Shown one piece after another: positions 25,301 through 35,931 of a stretch of DNA of 64,000 nt. The notes beneath the pieces are model-generated. The model did no database searches. It had not been told where the DNA came from and saw only the letters and a list, made by a program, of their open reading frames with translations. This stretch comes from Metridium senile (lineage: Eukaryota > Cnidaria > Anthozoa > Actiniaria > Metridiidae), in NCBI GenBank assembly GCA_949775045.1, contig OX459100.1, forward strand, positions 17,192,241-17,256,240. The letters are read 5' to 3'. The position numbers and the translations under genes are program-made. Each line of letters opens with the position of its first letter. Position 1 is the stretch's first letter.

Positions 25301-28300
25301 GTACTATCATCATCATTTAAAAGTTTAGTTTAATCATCATCATCATTACCACACAATTATTACCATCATCATATTTTTTTTCATCACCACAATAACCACA
25401 TCATCATCATTACCACCATCATCAGCAGCACTATTACCACAATTATTACCATCATCACCTTACAGTATATTTTCATCACCACCATAATCAGATCTTCGTC
25501 AATACTTTTACCACTTGTAATTATTACCATCATCACCTTAAAGTATATTTTCATCATCACCATCACCACCATAACCATCATCATCACCATAATCGTCACT
25601 ACCACCATCATCAGTATCATCACCACAATTTCTACAATTATCACCTTAAAGTATATTTTCATCACCACCATAATCATCATCATCATCATCTTCATCGGTA
25701 CTTTTACCACTTGTAATTATTACCATCATCACTTTAAAGTTTATTCTCATCATCATCATCATCACCACTATTATCAGCACTCACCACCATCAACCGCACT
25801 ATTATCATAATTATTACCATCATCACCTTAAAGTTTATTCTCATCATCACCATCACCATAATCACCATTATCATCATCATCATCATCATCATCACCATAA
25901 TTGGCACTATTACCACAATTATTACCATGATCATCACCTTAAAGTTTATTCTCATCATCATCATCACCACCATCACCATCACAACCATCGTGGTCTTCAT
26001 ATACCTGCACAAATGATGATATCCCATTGTTATACTGCACGATCTGTTCTGTTTCTACATAATTGGCAGATCTTCCTTCATTATCTAGACCTCGTATATA
26101 ATAGCGCACACCAGCCCTGTAGCAACTCCGCCGAGATATCACAATGAAATCAAATGAAGTCTGTTTAATGGTACAAGTTGTAATGTTAATGACTGGCAAA
26201 AGTGTCAAGGAATACATGTACACAATGTATGTCGCCATAAAAAATTGATTATGAAAGAAGTAAAGTAAGGTAAAGTACTATATTCTACATCATAAAACCT
26301 GGCTTTAGTTGAAGTTTATCTTGCAGAGAGCCAACAGTGCACTCATTTATCTCCCCTCTCTCCGATTTAGTGTACATATTTAAACCTAATCAAAGCTACA
26401 CGGAAAGCAGCCTGCGTGCGGCCAGACGTTACTCATTTACTTGAAGTCCTGTCGGACTTTACGAAGAAAAAATTTGGATGTAATGCAGGCTACACGGAAA
26501 GAAAGTGAGTGAGAAATTAAAATCAATGGTTCATCAGTGCACCTTTTTATATAATTAAAATAATAATGTGGCCAGTCATGTGTGAGATCAGCAATTTGCC
26601 CCTCTTATGTATCAAGACTTGTGACCAATCAGTTTATAATAAATCATCTAGTGTTTAGATTACAGAACTTGTAAAAGGATACATCCATGCATGATGGGAA
26701 GTATAAAGTTTTGAAGCTAAAATGAAAAAAATAGATTAGTAAAACAGAATTGTAATTTGAAAGAAAAGTATGATACTTTGGGTGTACTAAATGTAAATTG
26801 TAATTAGTCCATAATTTTATTAGTAAATTCATATTTATTTATACACTAATAATATATATAGTGTATGTTTAATAATGCACTTTTCCCTTCAATTAGATAA
26901 TAATTACTTTCCATCTTAGTTTAGGTGAGGGATACTCTGGATGCCAGAGGAATTATTTGCTGGGTCGACTATGGCGATCGCGAAGCGCCAGTAATACCAC
27001 GGAAAATAATTCCTCTGGCAACCAGGGTAGTTGAGGGATCACACAAGATCACAAATCCCTACTCTTAGTAAAACTTTGTATAATCAAAACTTCTGCACAA
27101 TTTACAGAAGAATTTAACATAACATTTGTCAAAAATGTCAGCACTTACTGAACTGGTTTAGCCAGTATTTATGCATGTAAACAAGGAATGGTTTCTATGG
27201 TAACATTCTTACCTCTGGTTGAACTGCAAATGGTGTTAGAAGATGACTGTTCCATACAAACCTTGGATCGACCTTAAAATAGTTTAAAATCTGATTGATA
27301 TGTGCTCTGAATATGACATATATAACACAAAGAGGGAGGCAGTTTGATTTCAAAATGTGGAAAACATTATGCAAGATTAAAAAGACTTCTCTCAATCTGT
27401 CACATCATGTGATACTCTTCTTGCTTCTTCTCTTCAGTTTCTCTTCCTTTTTTTCTTCCTTCTCCTTGTCTTTTGTTCTGTTGTTCCATTCTCTTCTCTT
27501 CTCTTCTCTTCTCTTCTCTTCTCTTCTCTTCTCTTCTCTTCTCTTCTCTTCTCTTCTCTTCTCTTCTCTTCTCTTCTCTTCTCTTCTCTTCCTTCCTTCC
27601 TTCCCTCCCCTTCTCTTTTCACATAATTGTACAAATTTTATGGAATATTTTGTTGAGAAATAAAGCCAAGGTTAGAGATATAGAGGAGGATATTACATGT
27701 GAAAATAACATGTTATTTTCGCATGTGAACACATGTGAAAATATCAAATTTTTGACTCAGAGAAATATAGGTATTTCATTGACAATTATATAATAAACAC
27801 CTGTTAGTTATTTCAACATGTTCTTAATACTCAGTTTTCTGACTTACCCTTTCAAAGAGAGGCATCTGCAGAAACTCAGGGCTTGCTCCTGACAGTCTCT
27901 GTGCAGTATGGGTTAGATCATAGGAACAAGAAAAGTAGAAACCATCTGTTTGAAGAACTGAAGTGATCATTGAAAGATATATCTTGTTGTAATATGCCTA
28001 GGAAAACAAATAGAATGCCACATTAGAATAGAATAGAATAGAATGTGATTGTATACTAGGATAGGATAGGATAGGATATGATAGGATAGGATAGAATAGG
28101 ATAGAATAGGATAGGATAGGATAGGATAGGATAGGATAGGATAGGATAGGATAGGATAGGATAGGATAGGATAGGATAGGATAGGATAGGATAGGATAGG
28201 ATAGGATAGAGCAGAATAGGATGGGATAGAATAGAATAGGATAAGTACTAGAATAGGATACTATGATAGGATATGATAGGATATGATAGAATGTGATCGG

Positions 28301-31030
28301 ATACTAGGATAGGATATGATAGGATAGGATAGAGTAGAATAGGATGGGATAAAATAGGATAGAATGGAATAGGATACTATATACCATGATACGATAGGAT
28401 GAAATAGGATAGGATGGGATAGGATAGAGTAGAATGGGATGGGATGGGATGGGATGGGATGGGATAGGACAAATGATCATTTTCAAATTAGTGGAGCTTT
28501 TTTCTAATCTGTGACTAAATGGAGGCCCTGCTTTCTCAGAATTAATTTACCTGGTCTTCAGTGAGATGTAGAAGTGCTTTTGGGAATGGTAACACTTCTG
28601 TACCAAGTACTTTCCATACTTCATTGCCTTGGATATAACCGACAAGTCTTTTTCTTGTGATTACTATCAAATATGGACCTACATGAAAAATAATATTATT
28701 ATATATAGATATATTAGGTTGCCTAGTTGCTTTAGAAGGTGAAGTGTTAGATTATCATACAGGAGATAAGAGTACAGGATATCACCAGACCAACACTCTG
28801 GGTATAATAATAATAACTTTTTTTAACGTCTCCATCTTCTAGCTAGACACAGTGTCCCCATATTACCCACTCACTACCTCTAAATTTAATATTTTGCACA
28901 CAACCCATGTGGCATTGGAAAGAAGAACACATCAAACAAACTCAACTCACACATAATCCATGCCAAGCCGGGACTTGAACCTGGACCACAGTGGTGAGAG
29001 GCCAGCACTCTCACCACTAGGCCAACCATGCAACTCATTAAAATATTTGTAACTGGCATGATACACTCATTTTGTAACATTTGATATCTGAAAATTGTTA
29101 GAACTCTATGTTACATTGGACAAGGAGGTTATTCCATATCCTGTCTCTATGTGTAAATACATTGGTACCTCTATTAAGCGGTCACCCATGGGACTTTCCA
29201 AAGTGGAATAATAGCTTAATAGAGATTGGCTGCTGAACAGAGGTATAGAATAGGTATAGGAATAGATTTGGGACGTTTTATTGTGGCCGCCTAATAGAGG
29301 GTGACCGCGTAATGGGTGTCTGCTTAATAGAGGTACCACTATACATCATTATCAGTATCGGCTTTATTAATGATCTTATTACCTGCCAGTAAATGAATAA
29401 TACCCATAATGCCAAAGATATCCTTGGTTTCTGCTGACGGTGGTATTTGACCTTCATTGTCTGCAATACAATATAATGACATATCACAAAGACGTCAGTG
29501 GTAGTGATATTGAATGAATGGTTAGATGGATGGATATTAAATGAAAGAATGAGAAAATTAATCATCTGAATGGATGAATTCAGCTGTAAACCTATCATGT
29601 TTAAATAAAAGCTATTTTGACATTTTTATTATTATGAATAGATGTTTGGATGAATGAATAGATGAATGGATCAATGAATAAATAAACAAATGAATCTATA
29701 AATGAATCACACTGATTAACTAAGTTTTTTATGTGAAATTTTGGATGTAGTTTTTTTTTGCATAATTTCCATAAATACTTAATAGAGTATGTAACATTTT
29801 GCTCAATTTATTATTATGGAAGACTTAGTTAATTCATGAGTGCATGGATACTATACAATGTAAAAATGCTGGCCAACTAAACAATGGGGGATTGTGGTGT
29901 TGTGGTGTTATATATGAATATTTTTTGCATTGTTGTGATAAAAAAATTCTCAAAATGCGGTGTTACAATGATGTACAAAAAAATGCCTTCGGTGTGTCAT
30001 GTTTGCTTTTCCAAAGCTGTGGCATGCGGTGAATTTTAAAGATGTGGTGTTTGTAGTGTGTGGTGAGAGATATTGTGATGCGGTTTTGTTGAAATTGTTT
30101 GCGGTGTTGCAGTTTTTGATATCAAATAGACTTCATCAATTCAAATCGATCCATTCAAATGACTGATCAATTCACATTAACTTTTCTCACAAATGTTTTA
30201 GCCTTTTTTATTTTATTGACATTCAAACAATATTTTGAATGTCAATAAATTAAAAAGGCTAACACTTACGTTACAAATAATAATTCATTGTTTATTAAGA
30301 AAAAGAAAAATCTAAGTTTAACTAATATTATCACTAAAAATGCCTGCTTTTGTAACATTTTTTAGCAGAAAAACATTTTTCTTCATTAATTATATTTTAA
30401 GAGGAATAGTGATACAATATCAGATGATTTCCTTATATTATATTTTGTTGTTTTATGTCCAATTTCTTTTGCTATTATTTGTTTCAAACAGAATTTCACA
30501 ACACTAAATGAGAGATAATTTGTTAAAGGAATCAATCTTCCTCTAATAGTCAACAAAAGACCGCTTGAGTCCCGCAGGGAACCATAAATGACGCGGCGTT
30601 TTGGGATGATTTTAGGTATTGCAAAATTAATTACTTTAGTTTGTAAACGCTGACCTAGCAGCACTTCGAATATATTTTTCTGTTGAATAACAATTGCGAT
30701 TGCAAAAATTGCTGACCAAAAAGCCAGTTTACATATCAAATTAATTGTGAATATTAGTTAGTTTGAGAATACTTAAAAAATCAAAGGGAAAATCACCTGC
30801 TAAATTTAGTTCCTGAGTCACCCTATCAATTTCTAAAATCTTCTCTCCGAGGGCTTTTGGATCTCGAGGCTCCACGTAGAACTTATCCGGCGAAATATGC
30901 CTTTAAATTAACACATATTGACAGAACAGTTAGTACAATTCCCCGATAAATCATCAAAGCAATAATAACTATAAATATCAAAGAGAAATACTTACAATCG
31001 TAAAGTCTTATAAATGCATTGATCCGCCAT
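15854..31030 (-). CDS. SACM1L: Phosphatidylinositol-3/4-phosphatase SAC1 (19 exons)
   Basis: The product is the ER/Golgi membrane phosphatase that hydrolyses PI4P. Exons in transcription order: 30996-31030, 30797-30900, 29383-29460, 28551-28678, 27848-27997, 27213-27272, 26005-~26277, 25112-25198, 24058-24126, 23498-23583, 20675-20773, 20447-20530, 20046-20100, 19390-19459, 18697-18769, 18378-18471, 17037-17138, 16587-16647, 15854-15999. All phases join, giving about 617 residues if exon 7 starts at 26277 (human 587). Landmarks are [17 protein letters not shown], the SAC core [17 protein letters not shown] and the CX5R catalytic motif NCIDSLDR (exons 12-13). The catalytic Cys is present, but the usual second Cys is Ser. 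The [20 protein letters not shown] block follows. Two hydrophobic segments (exons 18 and 19) form the C-terminal membrane anchor. The last five residues KDKHV fit the KXKXX COPI retrieval motif. The 5' edge of exon 7 is uncertain (see findings). Start context is AAAATGGCG. Confidence 0.95.
16035..16560. repeat. (ATC)n microsatellite in the last SACM1L intron
   Basis: A long impure CAT/ATC trinucleotide tract between exons 19 and 18, with a pure core near 16347-16377. All ORFs in it are low-complexity Ile/Met/Asp runs and are not genes. Confidence 0.9.
17265..17695. repeat. 44-bp minisatellite
   Basis: About ten near-perfect head-to-tail copies of a 44 bp unit (caatacataacattatcacc, then tatcattttcataattatcat and a). 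One truncated unit is near 17595. A stray partial copy recurs at about 18271-18302 after a unique block, suggesting that block was inserted into the array. It lies in the SACM1L intron between exons 17 and 16. Confidence 0.9.
19106..19270. mobile_element. GC-rich foldback element
   Basis: Arms of about 45 bp (tgtcgctcgtttctcgctcc ... cccctgggaacg and inverse) stand out against the AT-rich intron. Non-coding, in the SACM1L intron between exons 15 and 14. Confidence 0.75.
19555..20030. repeat. GAATGGAT/GAATGATT-type satellite
   Basis: Tetranucleotide-based repeats (ATGA, ATGG) are arranged in a higher-order unit of roughly 60 bp that recurs several times between 19620 and 19920. It ends just before SACM1L exon 13. 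No function is apparent. Confidence 0.85.
20824..23035. mobile_element. 2.2 kb segment bounded by short terminal inverted repeats
   Basis: TAATAGCGGAGCTCC at 20824-20838 is matched inverted by GGAGCTCCGCTATTA at 23021-23035. The whole segment sits in the SACM1L intron between exons 11 and 10. Inside are a local inverted repeat (ttattagatattttcttggg, about 20886-20998), a duplicated stretch near 22480-22720 (tttatctacagacaagtgtt and ttttatctacagacacgttt), and a CpG-rich right end containing gcgcgggcctttggcccgcg. No transposase-sized ORF is present. TA at both outer ends would fit a TA target site. Confidence 0.5.
24195..24476. mobile_element. Foldback element with internal CCTAAAAGGTACG repeats
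   Basis: The ends are gggggactccctttgaaaat ... ataggggtgctcgac and its inverse. Between them the motif ccctaaaaggtacg recurs several times. Related elements lie at 61111-61380 (full) and 55441-55612 (partial). Confidence 0.75.
24712..24935 (-). mobile_element. tRNA-derived SINE
   Basis: On the minus strand, ggtggcctggtggagagagt (A-box-like) is followed by tgacctggttttctcgac, a decayed B box. The body resembles the SINE at 12030-12236, including the ggttatctggttttcctccc segment near its 3' end. It lies in the SACM1L intron between exons 9 and 8. Confidence 0.68.
25255..26000. repeat. (CAT)n microsatellite with a periodic interruption
   Basis: A long CAT/CAC tract is broken repeatedly by the phrase attattaccatcatcacctta-aagtatattt. 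This gives a loose higher-order repeat of roughly 100-200 bp. It fills the SACM1L intron between exons 8 and 7 and ends at the exon 7 donor. Confidence 0.85.
26926..27037. mobile_element. Small foldback element
   Basis: The arms contain tgccagaggaattatttgc and its inverse around a GC-rich centre (gcgatcgcgaagcgcc). Intronic in SACM1L. Confidence 0.6.
27489..27606. repeat. (CTCTT)n pentanucleotide microsatellite
   Basis: About 20 perfect CTCTT units followed by CCTT repeats. It is a pure polypyrimidine tract on the plus strand, and the Leu/Ser and Arg/Glu ORFs across it are artefacts. Confidence 0.95.
28016..28470. repeat. (GGATA)n pentanucleotide satellite
   Basis: A long tract with a nearly pure core of GGATA units (about 28112-28206), flanked by variants (AGAATA, GGATATGAT, GGGAT). 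Intronic in SACM1L between exons 5 and 4. Confidence 0.95.
28886..29031 (-). mobile_element. tRNA-derived SINE
   Basis: On the minus strand, tggcctagtggtgagagtgc carries the A box and ggttcaagtcccggc a consensus-like B box. The downstream text gagtttgtttgatgtgttctt matches the SINE at 12030-12236. This is the best conserved head of the set. Confidence 0.82.
29165..29338. mobile_element. MITE with GGTACCTCTATTAAGC termini
   Basis: Left end ggtacctctattaagcggtc; right end is the inverse (tgcttaatagaggtacc). The interior also shows complementary gacc/ggtc arms. About 174 bp, intronic in SACM1L. Confidence 0.75.
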
Positions 31031-31143
31031 TTTGCATGTGAGACCATAATATGCATCCGCGATATTTGTTAACCGGCGGTAATACTTTAAAAAATTGAGC
31101 CGTCGTTTGTTATGACCAGCTGTTTCTCAAAGTAAAAATCAAG
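31031..31143. promoter_or_regulatory. 113-bp divergent promoter of SACM1L and MRPL52
   Basis: Only 113 bp separate the SACM1L ATG (minus, 31028-31030) from the MRPL52 ATG (plus, 31144). Both 5' UTRs and core promoters must fit here or overlap the coding starts. The interval is CpG-containing (catccgcgatatttgttaac, cggcgg) with no clear TATA box. Both start codons lie in similar AAGATGGCGG or AAAATGGCGG contexts. Co-regulation is inferred from layout. Confidence 0.65.
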
Positions 31144-31428
31144 ATGGCGGCCGTGTTGTCTTTTTCTCAACGAGGTATATAATTCGTTATTTTTCTTGTA
31201 TTTTAATCAATACTATCTTGATTATAGCAGATTATGAATATATCAATTTACTAAATATTTGTTTTTGCTTAGTGTTAATAAGAGTTTCTCGGCCGATTGC
31301 GTGCAGTCGAATGTTTAGCACAAGTCAAGGTCTGCAAGCAGGAGAAAAGTGGCGGATAAGGTTAGCAGTTATAATTATAAAGTATAAATAAGCTTATAGA
31401 AACTCTAAAAAAATATTTATTTATGTAT

Positions 31429-31459
<31 letters not shown>

Positions 31460-33236
31460 CCATTTAAGTCTGCATTCAATACTGAATATTATAGACTGCG
31501 TTATAATCCGAGACCTGACTGTTGTGCCGCGAGACAATCCCCTGCTCTTTTCGAATAGCACAACAGGGTCTTTTACGTCCACCTTATAAATGAACTAGAG
31601 TGCAGGCAGACGGGACCTCCGGTTTTTAATACGTCCTTATCCGAGAAGACAATCGAGGCACTGAGAGAGTAAAGCGTCTTGCCCAAGGACACAATGTAAT
31701 CACCTAGGCTGGGTATCGAACCAAGACCATTAGGCCCGGAATTTGGTCCCATGACCACTAGACCATCACATCTCTCTTTACAAGATTAATCAATTTCTCA
31801 TAACATCACTTAAGATATTTTATTATCCAAACATTTTGTAATATTAACAGCTAAGCCGCGCGCTGAGTTTTTTTCCAGACGTTCACTAACTACTGTAGTG
31901 TGTTTGAAATACCAAACTTTCTGTCTAGGTTGGCCAATTGTAAAACACTTGGAAAATGACTAGAAATTGTTTTATGAATTTTGAGTAGGAAAACTCCATT
32001 AGGCCATTGATAATTTATCAACATTTTAGTAAAACTTGACACTATTTTGTGGAAATGAATCCACTTTCAACTGAAACAACATTGTTTCCACGATCAAAGG
32101 AAAACGTTCACTAGACAACTGTCTAACGTTTGCCTGACCAAGACCTAGGGTCAGTCCTCAGCAGTGATGGCTTTGTGTACCTGCGATCGTTGGCAGAGTA
32201 TTGTGGGCATACAAAGCCACCACTGCTGGGAACTGAGCCTACATATAGTTCAGCTCTAGTACAAATAGAAAATACAAGTTGGCATACGGTTGACATACGA
32301 ATAGCCACTGCATTTTCTATAAGAAACAATTATAATTGTGCAAAAGTTTTTAAATTATAAATGTCTCTTATACTGTTCTTACTCTGTCTGCTTCATTTCA
32401 TTTATCATTCATTGCTTTGTAGCAAAGGCCAGGCACCTGATGGTATTAGATATGGACCACTGACAGACCAACCCGATTGGTCATATGCCGGTAAGAATAA
32501 CTGGTAGCATATAGGGCATGTAGTAATTCTCTTTGTGTTGTCTTGTCTGTAAATCAGTGAACATATTCTCTGGCTTGACTTAAAGTGCATATGACATGAA
32601 ATTTTTTGTGGTCGTTTCTAGAAGAAGAATAGGTGCTAAATACGATTCCGATATCGACCACGATTAAAAGAACCAAGAACCATTTTATATGGTGGTATAG
32701 GGCAAGCATTGCAAACAAAATGACATCACAAGGCCTAGTCACATGTTCATTTGGTCGGGCACTGAAGGCATTTTTCAAAGCATATAGCATGAGATTAATG
32801 AAAACATATTTAAAAGCGCTATTTTTGTTTTGAAATTGTGCTATATGCCTTGAAAAATGACCGTTGACTAGGCCTTGTGACATCATTTTGTTTGCAACGC
32901 TAACCCTATACCACCCTACAAAAATAATGTTTGGTTCAGTTAATTGTGTTTGCAATATCGAAGTCATCTTCAGCACCTATTATACTTCTAGAAACGACCA
33001 CGAAAAAATTAATAGCAATAAATAATAATAATAATAAATAAATAATAATAGCATCTATTGTTTTTGTGGCATCATTTTCAAAGAGTGCCGCTACATGAAT
33101 TTAAATAGTGGCTGGGTATTCTGGAGCTAAATAAATTTTTTCTGTAAATAAGAGTGTCTGTATCCTAAGGGCACAAATTATATAATCACCTCATATGGAA
33201 TTCGAGTGTCTATATAATCATATAATCATAATAATA

Positions 33237-33333
<97 letters not shown>

Positions 33334-34397
33334 TATAATCATATAATATAACCAGCTGTTTTACAAAGTTTGTTGATAAAATTCAATGTAATTTTGTAAT
33401 AAATGATTGAAACAGATGGCAGACCAGCACCTCAAACAGCAAGGAGAAGAAGACGAATGCAAAGCAGACTAGATGTTGCTGTAAGTTACATCCATTATCC
33501 ACCATGTTAATACGGTCCTCAGTTGTAGGCAACCAACCATAGTAGCTACTACTCCTATCCTAACTTTACCCCAGCAATTTTGCTGGTACCCTGGGTGGTT
33601 TATACTCTTGTGTGAAACAAGGTTTTTTCAAACCCAGAAAGCTTCTCTTCAGTTTGTATACTTAATAATTATAATAGTTGTATTTATATAGCGCTGATTC
33701 ACTAAATGTTCTAAGAGCTTATATTAAATATATAGAGGGACATTAGGACATTTTATACTTAATGTCACATAACCTTGACACAATGTAGCATATTGTATTT
33801 TGATGTTGTGGTTTGTTGTATTAGCATATAACAGGTTGCCATTTAAATCTGTACTTTCCCATTTAAATCTGTACTTATGCAAATTGTGTTGATCTGTGCT
33901 AAACACACAGATCAACCAATCAGAGTATATTATTTCTGAAGTGAACTTCTCTGATTGGTTGATCTGTGTGTTTAGCACACATCAACAAAATTTGCATAAG
34001 TACAGATTTAAATGGAAAGTACAGATTTAAATGGGAACCTGTTATATACATATTGTAATTATTGCATCAATCATCTATGACAATGTGTTTAATAGAATGA
34101 ACATTGTGTGTGAGTGAGAAGAAAATATGTAAACTTTACATCATGAAAAAATAAATAAATAAATAAATAAAAACAGATTTGTCCCAACAAGAACAAACAC
34201 AAATAAAATTGTAAGTAATTAAAATTATATGTAATACATAATTTAATAATGCAGCAGCAAAAATAGATACTAGCTATGATCTTGCAAATCTTTGATCTCT
34301 TTTCTCCTCTTACCAACAGCAAAGGATTTCACAACTATTGTCAGAAGTTGACGAAGTAAAAGACAAGACAGAAACATCAACTAAAACAACAGTATAA
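31144..34397 (+). CDS. MRPL52: Mitochondrial large-subunit ribosomal protein mL52 (5 exons)
   Basis: The product is a metazoan-specific protein of the mitochondrial 39S ribosomal subunit. Exons: 31144-31174, 31273-31360, 32423-32490, 33416-33480 and 34320-34397. They total 330 nt and encode 109 residues, with all phases consistent. The first ~30 residues are Arg/Ser-rich and free of acidic residues (MAAVLSFSQRVLIRVSRP), as expected of a mitochondrial import presequence. The family core is clear: GIRYGPLTDQPDWSYADGRP matches the conserved YGPLT-x-PDWSYADGRPAP of MRPL52. A basic RRRRR run and a C-terminal helix (ISQLLSEVDEVKDKTE) follow. Human MRPL52 is about 123 residues. The gene is divergent from SACM1L. 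Confidence 0.94.
31413..31772 (-). mobile_element. tRNA-derived SINE with (AAAT)n tail
   Basis: On the minus strand the head reads gatggtctagtggtcatggg (A box), then ggttcgatacccagcc (B box). A body containing ttgggcaagacgctttact follows and ends in an (AAAT)n tail at 31413-31461. The body differs from the other three SINEs here, so this is a second family. It lies in MRPL52 intron 2. Confidence 0.82.
32600..33010. mobile_element. Foldback element in MRPL52 intron 3
   Basis: Terminal arms attttttgtggtcgtttctag and inverse, with matching inner arms (aatgacatcacaaggcctag and inverse). About 410 bp with no protein-coding signature. An adjacent (AAT)n tract follows. Confidence 0.78.
33225..33332. 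repeat. (AAT)n microsatellite
   Basis: About 30 perfect AAT units in MRPL52 intron 3, just upstream of exon 4. Confidence 0.95.
33831..34042. mobile_element. Palindromic MITE, copy 3 of 3
   Basis: Same family as 3962-4154 and 4846-5037. This copy has the motif catttaaatctgtac doubled in both arms, making it slightly longer. The flanks catata/tatata are compatible with an imperfect 6 bp target duplication. It lies in MRPL52 intron 4. Confidence 0.82.
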
Positions 34398-34900
34398 AGT
34401 AAACTTATGACATTTCATACAAGTCATCTCTATGCTGCTCAGATCCATCAAGAATGATTGAAACAAACTCTGTTTCTTACAAAATGATTGCCACAACATG
34501 TATGATAACTATCCAATTTATTTTACATGTTACTGTGCCAGTGTTTCCCAGGAAACAATTGCAGTGGAAAAATATGGTTGTGGTGGAGAATTTTTTAGCT
34601 TTGGTCCATATTTAAATGGATAAATTATTTGTAAAGATTTTTGTGGTATTTGACACATAATTATAGTCTATTTAGAGTGCAAACAGCATATAATTGGAAA
34701 AATATAAATAGATAAATAGTACAAAATATATGCTTCAAGGATATGAGCTAACTGTTTGCACCCTATGATGACTCTTTTTGTGCAATATATGTATTGAATT
34801 TAAACACAAAACAAGAACAGCCACTTTTTCTTAAACATTTTTATTGACACAAGATATAGTATGGTCTCCTATTCAGCTACAGTTTTTGTTCTTTTTGCAC

Positions 34901-35286
34901 TACATGACACACAGGGAGCCCACTCTCAGAGACTCACAGATGATCGGTTTACGGCCACGTTTGTGTGTCAAGATTGAATATTAATTAGATAGTTTTGTCT
35001 TCAATAAAATTCCTTCAAAACACAAATGTCTCCTATTTTTCTATAAGCCTTTAAGTATTCAACTGAATCTCATGTCATCCTGAAAATTTCGAAGAAATGT
35101 TCATATAGGGACATTAAATGATCATCCAAAACATGTATTATTGCAGAAAAATAGGAGACATTTGTGTTTTGAAGGAATTTTATTGAAGACAAAACTATCT
35201 AATTAATATTTAATCTTGACACACAAACGTGGAGTAAACCAATCATCCGTGAGTCTCTGAGAGTGGGCTCCCTGTGCATGACATAG
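34901..35286. mobile_element. Long-armed inverted-repeat element at the duplication boundary
   Basis: The left arm (about 34907-35042: tgacacacagggagcccact through aaatgtctcctatttttct) and right arm (about 35149-35283) are inverted copies with about 95% identity by eye, around a ~105 bp centre. The left boundary of the 5 kb tandem duplication falls inside the centre (about 35084). As a result, the second copy begins with only the centre remnant and right arm (40165-40376). Confidence 0.8.
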
Positions 35287-35384
35287 CTTTGCAGGAGACT
35301 AAAAAAAGACAAATAGACTAAAAACAGTAATGTTAAATTAAAAGGATACTTAATCAATTGTCTCACGATTGAGGTCATTGGTAG

Positions 35385-35435
35385 AAATACCGCGACGTTT
35401 CGACTGCAATCTGCTAGTCTTCATCAGGCGATGGT
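35385..35435 (-). other. Hammerhead-ribozyme-like core motif
   Basis: Read on the minus strand, CTGATGA (35421-35427) is followed by a stem (GACT...AGTC), then GAAAC (35397-35401) and GTC. The CGC before the core can pair with the GCG after GTC. This matches the two conserved boxes and stems I and II of a hammerhead ribozyme, as found in Penelope-like retroelement ends. Stem III would be almost absent, so self-cleavage activity is doubtful. The motif is in unit A only. Confidence 0.4.
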
Positions 35436-35931
35436 GTAGACTGAATGATGGTTGTCTTGGCTTGCAATCTCAACACATTTATTCATTCAAGTCATGTTAA
35501 ACAAAAGAATTAGAATGTAATAATACTAGCAGCTAAATACACTACAGTCTCTGTTATGCTGCCTATAAAGGGCTATAAATTTGCTTTTTCCACACTAACC
35601 TAAAACAAATACCAGTACATAATTTGTATACATGTATTTCACTGGCACTATTTTTTCAAAAAATTTGATGTCAGGTGTTGGCTTTTAATTAATAAAAATG
35701 TATGTCACCACTTTTTGGGGCCATGTTGAGTGTCGTCAGGACCCTTTTATAGGCCTGGGGTTTTATAAACAATATTGTGGAATGCCAAGCAGAATTTTAA
35801 AATGTTTGATGATTGTGCTGTGTTTTGTTTTGTTGTGTAGTTTAGGATTGTTTTAAATCAATGCATTCATGCATGTGAATGTAAAAACACTATGCTACAG
35901 TCTGTTTTTACAGGGGTATTTTAAACCCTCT

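Noticed and set aside
27434..27793. Leu/Ser-rich and Arg/Glu-rich ORFs
   Set aside because: They are translations of the (CTCTT)n pentanucleotide tract.
28016..28470. Telomere-like repeat
   Set aside because: GGATA is not a known telomere unit, and the tract is interrupted and lies inside an intron.
28981..29031. Possible tRNA gene (minus strand)
   Set aside because: A and B boxes are present, but the acceptor stem and T-arm continuation do not fold as a complete tRNA and the sequence runs into a SINE body.
32554..32976. 140-codon minus-strand ORF in an MRPL52 intron
   Set aside because: It reads through both arms of a palindromic element, so its two halves are reverse-complement-derived; not a gene.
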